A stretch of 64,000 nucleotides of DNA from Candidula unifasciata (lineage: Eukaryota > Mollusca > Gastropoda > Stylommatophora > Geomitridae): assembly GCA_905116865.2 (NCBI GenBank), contig CAJHNH020006001.1, positions 513,045 to 577,044 of the forward strand, read 5' to 3'. Numbering within the stretch: position 1 is the stretch's first letter; each line of letters begins with the position of its first letter. Position numbers and translations under genes: made by a program. Shown here in pieces: positions 57,601 through 64,000 of this stretch. Below the pieces are notes generated by a model, which ran no database searches, was not told where the DNA came from, and saw only the letters and a program-made list of their open reading frames with translations.

Positions 57601-60600
57601 GACACACGCACACGCGAGACACCCCATGCAACGCCGCGCGCATGTATTCATGGGCTGCAACACAGCCCGCCCTTCCCCTGGCTTTTAACAAGCCATTTCG
57701 GCTGAAAATAGCCGATAATCAGGGCCATAATACCTGAAACGACCTTAAACGAAAGTAGCCAAATGGCCAAGAAAAGCCAAATGGCTCCCAAAAATTGCCC
57801 AACTGCTGAAAATCACAGGACTTTAGACGATCTCTTTGCGGCGGTCAAAATTCACGTTTCTCAAGGTCAGAATGTCTTATTCACGGTCAAAATCACTGTT
57901 CCTTGTTGGATAAACAAAATTCCGGTTAATTTAAGGTTTCCCTGTCCGCTACGAACCCTGCTACTAGCCTTCCTGAAAGTAAAACAAAATTTTAGTATGA
58001 ACATTGTAATTGTAACCTGGGTCTGTGTTGTGGGCCAATTCCTCTGCCTCTTTCTCAAGATGGCGCCTGGCATCATCCACTTCAACTACAGCCATGAGGG
58101 CGGTTTTATCACTGGGAGGCATCTCTCTTCTCAACAAGAATGTATCAACATGTTCAGGGATCGGAACTTCCCTTGCGGCCAAGGCAGCCAGAAGAGATGA
58201 TTTTCCTAGAAAGAAAAAATTTCAGAGTCTAATAACCGTCTAAAGCTTAAACATCATCAAAGTTGAACAACCACCACAAGCTTAACCATTAATGTTCAAC
58301 AATCATCAAAGTTCAACAACCATCAAAGCCTAAGCATCAATGTTTAACAGCCATCAAAGTTAACAACTATCTGCATTTCTGTGGCTATAAGTAATTTTTT
58401 TCAACTGTCTCTGCTGCCTGTATTTGTGTTGCGAACATGCTTCGTAATGCCAGGTTTGATCCCAGCTCCAGCCAATTTGGCAGCTGACCGCCTTGAATTG
58501 GTTTCGACAATGATACCAAGGGCTGATTGTTCAGGAAGAAATGGCAAACTACTGAATGTAAGTTTGCCTAGAAAAACTGAAACAGCTAAGAAATGCTGGG
58601 GTTGGTTCTGTAACATCCTGCAAAGGATACACAACTAACTTGAGGGATGCAGACACCATTTATCTTTAACCTCCCTCACGTTAAGAATTTACAACACACT
58701 TATTTTTGCCAAGCAGCTGTCCTTGGTCTATCTCTAAGGTAGTAGGTTTTTTCTTTATTATTTTCTTCTACTTTGCTTTTAACTCGCAACTTGTGAAGGA
58801 AATGTATGGTTGTTTAATCACTTTTAGAGTTTTAGTCTTGTTTCAGAAGATGAGTGTTACATGCACATCCGTATTACAGATATGGCTTATCTGTATACAG
58901 AAAATTGATTCCTTGTCTCTCAGGCAGATGCACCCTGACTCTGAAACCCCTAATTAGTCGACTCTTATGACATGCTTGGGGAGGCAGTGGGTCTATTTTT
59001 GTTTTCCCCATAATGGTGCCCCGGAATCCATACAGGGAGATTTCTTTCCGTGTGATGCTCACTTAACAGATGTGTTTGATTTCAAAGTCTCAGACAGTAG
59101 CTTCCTGTCATTGGGACATGTAAGTAAAAATTTAAAAAAAAAATGTGCATTTTTCTGGTGTAGCCATCTGTTCTCCTTTTAGTCGTATCTCCAAGCAGAA
59201 AAATGTTTAATGTATTTAGATTTTAAATAGTAAATCTCAATTTAGCCCAAACTACATTTTCAAACATTTAGTTTATGCTCAAATTTTAGTCAAAATCACT
59301 CAGAAAGCTATGCCATGTTTAGAAATGGTCACATAGATGAATCTAGGTGACGGATATATTAATCAATGAAGCTCAAGAACTAGGAATGCTGAAAAAGTCT
59401 GAACATACAGAACTCAAAGACACACAGAAACCTGACAAATTTAGCGAGGCAAATAAAGAAAAATGAACATACCACAGCCATTCAACCCTATCAGACCATA
59501 TCTGCGACCAACATTGAGTTCAAGTGTCGAGTCCATCAGTAGTTCAGCCCCGTGAAATAATATAGACAAGTTATGAATGTGGACGTCACGACTGTCAGGA
59601 TGAGAAGCTAAGACTCCGGTGACTGACCGATGTTTAGCAGCAAGGGCAAGTTCATCCATGAGTGCAGCCACTGAAGAGTCATCTGAAATCACATAAATGA
59701 TTTTGTTACTTTAACAAGTTTTTTTTTATACCTTTATATGTGTGTGTGAGAGAAAGAGAGACAGACAGATGAATGAAGAAACGTTCCGTATTTAAAATAT
59801 TACATGCACACATACATATATATATATGTGTCTGTCTGAGACAGATGAATGATGAAATGTTTTGTACTAAAACTATTATATGCACACATACAGCCAAAAT
59901 GGTAACAATAGCTTTAAACTCATTTAGGTCCACACTTATCAGTGATTACAGGGGCACATAAATAAAGGAAGACAAACAAACAAAATGTAGAAGGGAGTTA
60001 ACAGAGTGAAGTTAAAAAGATGGGGTGGCCACAAAAAGAGCTGCGTGCAACAACAAAGGATAGAATGACTTGGCGTGAGTTGAGGGCCTATGCTTCATTG
60101 GGGTAAGAAAAACAGCAGAAGAAGACTCCACATGTTCTCCTCCTCTACAGACAAGCATAAAACGACTGGTAATGTCTCTGTGCTGATCAGTGAATTATCT
60201 TGTGCCCTTGATGTAACGTTCATTTCTTTCAGCTCCCCATATCTATCAGCTTGGATAGGGATATCTTCTTTTCTTCTTTGCTTTCACCAGCTGTAAACTC
60301 TGGTAGAAAGTTCTGGTTGTTTGTCCACTTCTGGAGTGTAGCCCGGTTTCAGAACCTGAGTGTTGTATGTGCATCCGTTTTACAGATCTGACTCATATAT
60401 ATGCATACTGTTGGTTCCTTGTCTCTCAGGCAGATGCACTCCATCTTCAAAGTAAGCTCCCAATTAGTCAACTCTTACGACATGCTTTTGGGTAGGCAGT
60501 GGGTCTGTTCTTGTTTTCCCTACAATGGAGCCCCTGAACCTACATTGGGAGAGGGATATGATCATACTTTTCACCATATTATTCTTTGCATTAAATGCTG

Positions 60601-61212
60601 CGCATGGCAATGAAATGATGACAATGTTTCTGCTCAGTACCCTACCAGTCGAGTCACAGCAACCGTGTCCCCCACACTGCTGTTACAATAAAACAATAGT
60701 GTGAGCAAGAACAGGGGCATATTATTTGCATGTTGAAACTTTCAAATTAAAAGCAATTTGTGAAAGAAAAAGGCAAGAATACACACAAAGCTCCAGGTGA
60801 ATGTCATTTTTAAAGATATTTTTAAAAACGCATTTTATATAGTAGGACTGTTTAGGTAACTTTTTTTTTAAACTACAAGTTCATTAACACAACTGGTAAA
60901 GATCTGCGGGCCACTTGAAAGGCTTCTGTAGGCCAAATCTGGTCTGCCAGCTGAATAAGCCCTGTCATGTAGAATAAGGGTATGCCAATCATCAGTAAGC
61001 TCTTTATGAAAATAAATAGAAAAAATACTGGCCTGTTAAAGCAAACAAACAAAAGGAAGAGACAAACCTGCTGTGCCATCACCATTCTCTGTCTCTCCGT
61101 TTTCACCCTTTAATTCTGGGTCGTCATCTTGCTGCAAATTCTTTTTCCCTCCACGAGACTTTGCGGCTTCTTTCTTCTTTGCATCTCTCTTCTTTTTTGC
61201 ATCGGAAGGCAT
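38754..61212 (-). CDS. ABCF2: ABCF2, ABC-F family ATPase (complete, 14 coding exons)
   Basis: ABCF2 is a soluble ABC protein with two nucleotide-binding domains and no membrane domain; ABC-F proteins act on or near ribosomes. The fourteen exons splice in phase to 616 residues (human about 623). The N-terminus is Lys-rich ([20 protein letters not shown]). NBD1: Walker A GLNGCGKS at 114-121, split by the exon 2/3 junction; signature FSGGW 227-231; Walker B LMLLDE 247-252; switch His281. The linker with the ARFGHGSAK motif is in exon 8. NBD2: Walker A GPNGAGKS 428-435; signature LSDGQ 515-519; Walker B LLLLDE 535-540; switch His569. All catalytic residues are present, so both sites look active. 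The start ATG (61212-61210) has A at -3; the stop is at 38754-38756. Introns contain SINEs, MITEs, LINE fragments, a 1.36-kb retroinsertion and a 1.6-kb DNA transposon. The gene is convergent with PTGES3. Confidence 0.97.
38920..39215 (+). mobile_element. LINE 3' fragment, GLCSIGG-type
   Basis: Reads [51 protein letters not shown] and ends GLCSIGG with an AAGAAGAAG tail. In ABCF2 intron 13. Confidence 0.7.
39235..39480 (+). mobile_element. 5'-truncated LINE fragment
   Basis: Reads [33 protein letters not shown], then a [13 protein letters not shown] end. Same family as 14957-15785, back to back with 38920-39215. Confidence 0.65.
39485..40730. other. ABCF2 intron 13, remaining part
   Basis: Poly-G (about 39711) and poly-C (about 40190) runs; otherwise no placed repeat or exon. 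Confidence 0.4.
40738..40941 (-). CDS. ABCF2: ABCF2 coding exon 13
   Basis: Residues 509-576 with the NBD2 signature LSDGQ, Walker [13 protein letters not shown] and switch motif LVSHDF. Acceptor TTGCAG, donor GTTTGT. Confidence 0.97.
41423..41598. mobile_element. hAT MITE (CAGTAGTTCTCAACC ends)
   Basis: 176 bp, ends CAGTAGTTCTCAACC / GGTTGAGATCCACTG, flanks CTTTAGGG and CTTCAGGG (8 bp, one mismatch). Same family as 50786-50966. In ABCF2 intron 12. Confidence 0.85.
41985..42440 (-). mobile_element. LINE 3' fragment, GLCSIGG-type
   Basis: Minus strand reads [20 protein letters not shown] and [15 protein letters not shown]. In ABCF2 intron 12. Confidence 0.65.
42654..42782 (-). CDS. ABCF2: ABCF2 coding exon 12
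   Basis: Residues 466-508: [19 protein letters not shown] and [11 protein letters not shown]. Acceptor CATCAG, donor GTAAGA. Confidence 0.95.
42845..43105 (+). mobile_element. SINE-like repeat, family B
   Basis: Family B blocks from a TTCTTCATCTTC start to GTCTATTCTTGTTTTTTCCC. Confidence 0.55.
43106..43760. other. ABCF2 intron 11 segment, nothing recognised
   Basis: No exon or repeat family placed. Confidence 0.4.
43765..44430 (-). mobile_element. 5'-truncated LINE fragment
   Basis: Minus strand reads [57 protein letters not shown] and starts (3' end) with an ATGATGA-like tail. Same family as 14957-15785. Confidence 0.7.
44873..45130 (+). mobile_element. SINE-like repeat, family B
   Basis: Complete set of family B blocks, just 3' of ABCF2 exon 11 in the minus-strand sense. 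Confidence 0.55.
45213..45275 (-). CDS. ABCF2: ABCF2 coding exon 11
   Basis: Residues 445-465, [20 protein letters not shown] and Q. Acceptor CCTCAG, donor GTAGGC. Confidence 0.94.
45490..45675 (+). repeat. tandem duplication, ~98-bp period
   Basis: GCCACCATAAATTACCCTAA...AGCATGCTCCATGTTATAG is followed by a second, diverged copy. In ABCF2 intron 10. Confidence 0.6.
46230..46455 (-). mobile_element. tRNA-derived SINE, family C
   Basis: AGGCCAATCAGCACTCAGCG, AAGGTCGACCTAGGAG; minus-strand GGTTCAAATCTG B-box-like head. Confidence 0.6.
46508..46618 (-). CDS. ABCF2: ABCF2 coding exon 10
   Basis: Residues 408-444 with NBD2 Walker [13 protein letters not shown]. Acceptor TCTGCAG, donor GTAAAT. 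Confidence 0.96.
46850..46925 (-). mobile_element. SINE family F fragment
   Basis: TTAGTTGCGTATCCTTTACA and GGACGTTGCAGAACC, as at 12664. Confidence 0.5.
47150..47370 (-). mobile_element. tRNA-derived SINE, family C
   Basis: CAGACCAATCAGCACTCTTG, GGCTGGGCCAACCTGGGACC blocks. Confidence 0.55.
47812..47901 (-). CDS. ABCF2: ABCF2 coding exon 9
   Basis: Residues 378-407: [20 protein letters not shown], the entry to NBD2. Acceptor TTTGCAG, donor GTAGGT. Confidence 0.95.
48015..48260 (+). mobile_element. SINE-like repeat, family B
   Basis: GTTGGTTGTTCCTTG, GGCAGATGCACTCTGATTTC, GTCGACTCTTACAACATGC blocks. Confidence 0.55.
48613..48639 (+). repeat. poly-G tract, 27 G
   Basis: Homopolymer in ABCF2 intron 8. 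Confidence 0.9.
48665..48800. repeat. dispersed repeat, copy 2
   Basis: Resembles 22935-23055. Its end (CATCCTGCACATGACAGCTT) also resembles 85-107 and the reverse strand of 55591-55655. Confidence 0.5.
49245..49364 (-). CDS. ABCF2: ABCF2 coding exon 8
   Basis: Residues 338-377: [20 protein letters not shown] and [10 protein letters not shown], the interdomain linker. Acceptor TTCCAG, donor GTAAAT. Confidence 0.95.
49400..50600. other. ABCF2 intron 7, nothing recognised
   Basis: No exon or placed repeat. Confidence 0.4.
50621..50716 (-). CDS. ABCF2: ABCF2 coding exon 7
   Basis: Residues 306-337: [20 protein letters not shown] and EQDQIAHMK, the charged linker helix. Acceptor CAACAG, donor GTTTGT. 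Confidence 0.94.
50786..50966. mobile_element. hAT MITE (CAGCGGTTCTCAACC ends)
   Basis: 181 bp, ends CAGCGGTTCTCAACC / GGTTGAGAACCACTG, flanks CATTAAGG and CAGTAAGG (8 bp, one mismatch). In ABCF2 intron 6. Confidence 0.87.
50995..51200 (-). mobile_element. LINE tail fragment
   Basis: Plus-strand CATCATCACGTGCCCTGCCA is the reversed 3' end of the 14957 family; coding relic very decayed. Confidence 0.45.
51835..52040 (+). mobile_element. LINE tail fragment
   Basis: Reads [20 protein letters not shown] and [17 protein letters not shown], a LINE C-terminal relic. Confidence 0.45.
52240..52345. mobile_element. hAT MITE internal fragment (3947 family)
   Basis: GGATCGTCACGGACCAGAGG and AGCCCCAGTATAGATAGAT match the 3947 MITE interior; ends missing. 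Confidence 0.5.
52472..52574 (-). CDS. ABCF2: ABCF2 coding exon 6
   Basis: Residues 271-305: [13 protein letters not shown] (switch His281) and [15 protein letters not shown]. Acceptor TTTCAG, donor GTAAGT. Confidence 0.95.
52905..53050 (+). mobile_element. SINE-like repeat, family B (5' half)
   Basis: CACTGGCTGTACACTCTGGG, TTGTTTGACCACTTCTGACT, TTTTACAGATCT blocks; ends early. Confidence 0.5.
53131..53273 (-). CDS. ABCF2: ABCF2 coding exon 5
   Basis: Residues 224-270 plus two bases. Carries the NBD1 signature FSGGW and Walker [12 protein letters not shown]. Acceptor TTCACAG, donor GTAAGA. Confidence 0.96.
53933..54057 (-). CDS. ABCF2: ABCF2 coding exon 4
   Basis: Residues 182-223: [20 protein letters not shown] and GYILHGLGF, the helical arm of NBD1. 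Acceptor CTACAG, donor GTATCA. Confidence 0.95.
54683..56042 (+). mobile_element. 1.36-kb poly-A retroinsertion of unknown source
   Basis: Ends in 20 consecutive A (56023-56042) and is flanked by an exact 12-bp duplication CAATGCCAGTGT (54671-54682, 56043-56054), so it was copied in by LINE-type retrotransposition. It is GC-richer than its host. It contains an ~84-bp tandem triplication (55084-55310), a module shared with 40-107, and a 3' frame (55799-56023) [20 protein letters not shown]... ending 2 bases before the A run. I recognise no domain. Confidence 0.8.
55084..55310 (+). repeat. ~84-bp tandem repeat, 3 copies
   Basis: Each unit has CTCAGTGTCGTCGTCAC, CGCGCTGAGGTAC, CAACAGCAACCATCCATAGG. 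Inside the 54683 retroinsertion. Confidence 0.85.
56326..57960 (-). mobile_element. 1.6-kb DNA transposon, 6-bp target duplication (copy 2, inverted)
   Basis: Reverse-complement relative of 34656-37924: same ends (CAGGGTTCGTAG on the minus strand; opposite end AAGGGTTCATAG), same LINE tail near the 3' end, same pyrimidine-rich block but shorter. Exact 6-bp duplication CTACTA on both sides (56320-56325, 57961-57966). In ABCF2 intron 3, 49 bases past the exon 3 donor. Confidence 0.78.
58017..58205 (-). CDS. ABCF2: ABCF2 coding exon 3
   Basis: Completes Walker A (GKSSLL) and encodes [10 protein letters not shown] and [11 protein letters not shown]; residues 119-181 plus one base. Acceptor TTTCTAG, donor GTTACA. 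A DNA transposon begins about 50 bases into the following intron. Confidence 0.95.
58230..58370 (+). repeat. degenerate CATCAAAGTTCAACAA array
   Basis: Words CATCAAAG, TTCAACAA and TTAACCAT alternate about six times. In ABCF2 intron 2. Confidence 0.6.
58425..58640 (+). mobile_element. tRNA-derived SINE, family F
   Basis: Same as 12664-12878 in reverse: TGCTTCGTAATGCCAGGTTT, B-box-like GGTTTGATCCC, GGCAAACTACTGAATGTAAG, CTAGAAAAAC, ends GATACACAACTAACTT. Confidence 0.7.
58765..59037 (+). mobile_element. SINE-like repeat, family B
   Basis: TGTTACATGCACATCCGTAT, GATTCCTTGTCTCTCAGGCA, GTCGACTCTTATGACATGC blocks. Confidence 0.55.
59473..59682 (-). CDS. ABCF2: ABCF2 coding exon 2
   Basis: Residues 49-118: [16 protein letters not shown] through [12 protein letters not shown], the start of NBD1 and of Walker A. 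Acceptor ATTTCAG, donor GTATGT. Confidence 0.96.
59950..60122 (+). mobile_element. LINE 3' fragment, GLCSIGG-type
   Basis: AGGGGCACATAAATAAAGGA to GACTTGGCGTGAGTTGAGGG and an AGCAGAAGAAG end. Confidence 0.6.
60268..60548 (+). mobile_element. SINE-like repeat, family B (best preserved)
   Basis: Full block order from TTCTTCTTTGC through CCAGAACCTGAGTGTTGTAT and CTGTTGGTTCCTTGTCTCTC to GGAGCCCCTGAACC. Confidence 0.6.
60880..60965. mobile_element. hAT MITE right-end fragment (3947 family)
   Basis: GCGGGCCACTTGAAAGGCTT and CAGCTGAATAAGCCCTG match the 3947 MITE 3' end. Confidence 0.55.
61068..61212 (-). CDS. ABCF2: ABCF2 coding exon 1
   Basis: Residues 1-48 plus one base; Lys/Ala-rich head, then an acidic stretch. 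Donor GTTTGT. An acceptor-like TTATCAG lies 28 bases upstream of the ATG (61241-61242), so a noncoding first exon further upstream is likely. Confidence 0.93.
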
Positions 61213-61635
61213 TTTGTAACACTAGGCAAATAATCTGTCACTGATAATAAAAAACAAACAACAATGCTATTTTACTGTCTAATGTTGGACAAGGCACAAA
61301 GGAATACTGAAAAACCAAACATATTACTATAACAGATTATTGTCAGTATAAATTAATCAGATTTTCAAAATCCCCTCGCCCCCTTTTTTCACATTTCAGT
61401 AATCTGATTGTAATTCTCCCTGCACATTATATTGATGGAAGAGAATCAATAATGTTGACAGTTTCAAGCTGAATAGACAGCTGACTTACACATGGCAGCC
61501 AGCCAGAATGGCATGTACAGATGTTGCATGCTACTGTTTACTATTTGGGAGATTTTGTGACAGACACATGTATTTTCTGCTAAACAGCCCATTTTAATGC
61601 CTGGCTTGCCCGCTGCTTCGTCCCTATTACTGTCT

Positions 61636-61980
61636 GGCTATCCTTCAAATAACGGGCACATATTATGGCGGCCAAACACACACTCTGACAGGGCCTCAGT
61701 CACATGTAAGCTGTGGACTTCCCACATCGCTTTGCTGGGCGTGGAGCTAAACTAGATGGCTGGGACTCACAAGCAGCAGCTACCGCATCTCCTATAGTTT
61801 CCTTCATTTTATTTGCTCGTGAGTCCCAGCCATCTAGTTTAGCCCCGCTCCACTCTGCGCGTAGCGGCTTAGGAGATACTCTTGACAGTAGTCGCTAGAA
61901 GTCCGCAATTTACATGTGAATGAGGCCCTGTCAGGGTGTGTTTTCAGCCACCATATGTGCCCATTATTCGGAGGATAGCC
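61636..61980. mobile_element. foldback element, 345 bp, 8-bp target duplication (copy 2)
   Basis: Same termini (GGCTATCC / GGATAGCC) and inner palindrome (TGGCTGGGACTC / GAGTCCCAGCCA) as 23559-23958. Flanks TACTGTCT and TACTGTTT, one mismatch. About 420 bases upstream of the ABCF2 start codon. Confidence 0.82.
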
Positions 61981-62071
61981 TACTGTTTTACTGTTATTCC
62001 CTGTACATAACTGCACCTGAGGTCTATAGCCAACCCCCCCCCCCCCCCCTTTCTAGTGACTGACAAAGCTA

Positions 62072-62072
<1 letters not shown>

Positions 62073-62101
<29 letters not shown>
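62073..62101 (+). repeat. poly-C tract, 29 C
   Basis: Second poly-C run within 60 bases of another (62034-62049). Confidence 0.9.
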
Positions 62102-62102
<1 letters not shown>

Positions 62103-62109
62103 GTAGCAG

Positions 62110-63430
62110 CACCAACTTTGGAGAAACACTGGTCTAGACACTATGCAGACTATGCTATTGTTTGTGGCTCCCACAGCTAAAAGAAAACTGACAACAAAGT
62201 TACTGTTCAATGTTTGAATGAAGATGTTAAAACAGTGTTTTTAAACTCATTCATGAATGATGGACGTAAAGACTTTAAAAACATAAAGGTACCCATATAC
62301 ATACAAACCCAGTGAACATTCACTTTCAGTGATTGTGGCACTAGTTTGCAGCAAGATGTAGAAACACTTGTTAAAATGAGCAGAAACTACAGCATAATGA
62401 TTGGCATGAGCACATTTCACGTGGATGGACTGTCTAGTATTAATCCACACATGCTGATTGTTTCTGTATTGTAATTTATCCTATCACTTATCTAAACAAA
62501 AAATGTCAGAAGAAAGGTTACAAGGAAAACTAATCTAACTATACTAATAAGTAGTATTATTTATATATATATATATTTCAGATAGTATGAACTGAACAGA
62601 AACTACTTTCCAGTGTTCCAACTAGTGTATGAATTATGGACTGGAATTACCTGCTACAGTACCATACCATGCCATCTTCACACAAGAAGTAGAAGAAACT
62701 AAACTTTTTAATTTTACTTTTACTTTTCATTTTAACTCTTTATATAATTGAACCATACCAAATGGAAATCATCAACCCACTTTTGTCATTTTGTACCTTG
62801 AATATGCAAGTCTGAAATCTGTTGATGGTCTATCTGTGTTTTGCGAAGAATAAGAATTAAAAAGATAATTCTTCAGTCGTCAATGCAGTCGTCATCATAC
62901 GTCATTGTTGTCAATCAAGATCGGAATTTACTTTTAAAGACAGAAGAAACGAGACAAAATAAATAAAAGTACACTTAGATTGCGATTGCAAGATTCATAA
63001 GGAAAATTAAAAAGCAGATAATATTAGAATTAGTATAGAGGACACAACAGATAACAGAAAATTGAAGACGAAACTTCTATAAATCATTAAATCTATAAAA
63101 TAAATTATCGGCGAGCAGAATCAGAATGACTGAGATCCAGAGATCTGACTGAAATGAACCAGTACTCCGTTTTCCTGAGTTTCTCTGGTTTTAGTGACAA
63201 CTAAAGCTGCCGAAATGATAAACATATCAGTGTAAACTTCTTAATGTTTAAATACTAACACACCTGTGTGGTTCTGGTGTATGAATTGACAAGTACACCC
63301 GAGAAATATGGTGTCAAAACTGCTCAACACGATGGCACAGCGAGCCGACGATACTCCAGGTGACTGCGGGCAAATTGCGCTAACCATAAAGCATGCACAG
63401 ACCGGAACTGGAAGTGTGACGAAATCTCTA
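62110..63430. other. ABCF2 upstream region, nothing recognised
   Basis: AT-rich. A noncoding ABCF2 first exon and promoter probably lie here or beyond, but I cannot point to them. Confidence 0.4.
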
Positions 63431-63434
63431 ATTT

Positions 63435-63655
63435 TAGCTCCATCATCATCATCATGTTGCAGGTTCTTTGCAGAACGTCGGTCTCATCACAGTCTGCCTT
63501 AAAAAAAAACTCGGTCTCTCGCCAGTTCTCCCACCTCATGTACTTTCATACTCAGGGAGTCACTTATATCCTGTGCCCATCTTCGTGTCGGTCGGCCCCT
63601 GCGTCTCCTTTCTGGTACCATACCTTCTGCTATTATTTATTTTAGCTCCACTATA
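63435..63655 (-). mobile_element. LINE tail fragment
   Basis: Minus strand reads [33 protein letters not shown] and ends in (ATG)n; same family as 20983-21220 and as the piece inside the CAGGGTTC transposons. Confidence 0.7.
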
Positions 63656-63889
63656 AGTATATTAGTATATATTTCTGCTCTCCTTCTTCTTCGTTCACCG
63701 TTAAAAAGACCATTGACAGATTGTTATACTATTACCCGAGGTTGCGACATGTTGATCCCATCACGCACCTAGTAAGTAACTGTGAGCTGCGGATTTCGTT
63801 TGGAATGTTCTTTTGACTGTGACCAACGTGTCAGAAAATGACGCGATGCCTGTTGTTGCAATGTTGGTGGTGCAAGTATGTGATTAAAA

Positions 63890-64000
63890 TTGATCGCGCG
63901 GGCAACTGCTGATCTGTTGGTGACTTCTGCTACCATCAGGGATGAACTGAATTTCTAATATCGGACTGTTTGTGTTAGCACTTCGTATGGCTACCGTATG
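63890..64000. repeat. interspersed repeat, partial copy at window edge
   Basis: GATGAACTGAATTTCTAATA, GGACTGTTTGTGTTAGCACTT match 1068-1120. Confidence 0.5.

Overview
This is a window of animal nuclear DNA. It is AT-rich, carries spliced genes with GT-AG introns, and is crowded with degenerate transposable elements. It holds no bacterial genes, operons, CRISPR array or rRNA. I infer an invertebrate, most likely a mollusc and perhaps a gastropod. The clues are the dense 5'-truncated non-LTR retrotransposons (some with an RNase H domain), the tRNA-derived SINEs, the long poly-C/poly-G tracts and the invertebrate-like p23 N-terminus. The taxon is an inference, not a sequence match.

Three conserved genes can be assembled exon by exon. 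(1) 843-3337, + strand: the last two coding exons of a nucleotide-sugar-transporter-like membrane protein, closest to SLC35A4; the gene begins outside the window. (2) 17009-32112, + strand: a complete seven-exon PTGES3 (p23, Hsp90 co-chaperone), 165 residues. (3) 61212-38754, - strand: a complete fourteen-coding-exon ABCF2 (twin-ATPase ABC-F protein), 616 residues. In both complete genes every junction fits in phase. PTGES3 and ABCF2 are convergent. About half of the 6.6 kb between their stop codons is one DNA transposon.

Layout. 1-3.3 kb: LINE debris, then the SLC35A4-like exons separated by an intron that holds a 34-bp minisatellite. 3.4-17 kb: intergenic, with SINE-like repeats, hAT-type MITEs, a 35-bp minisatellite, an RNase H LINE, a truncated RT LINE and a 1.0-kb hAT transposon ending 101 bp before the PTGES3 start codon. 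17-32 kb: PTGES3, with a 56-bp minisatellite, a foldback element, a dead mariner, and a SINE whose internal 33-bp segment became a tandem array. 32-38.7 kb: intergenic, dominated by a 3.3-kb transposon with CAGGGTTC ends and a 6-bp target duplication. 38.7-61.2 kb: ABCF2, whose introns hold an inverted 1.6-kb relative of that transposon, a 1.36-kb poly-A retroinsertion and many SINE/LINE copies. 61.2-64 kb: ABCF2 upstream region with a second foldback element and a LINE tail.

The host genes are ordinary housekeeping genes and I see no new multi-gene system. The unusual content is the mobile DNA, where several insertions can be delimited to the base by target-site duplications.
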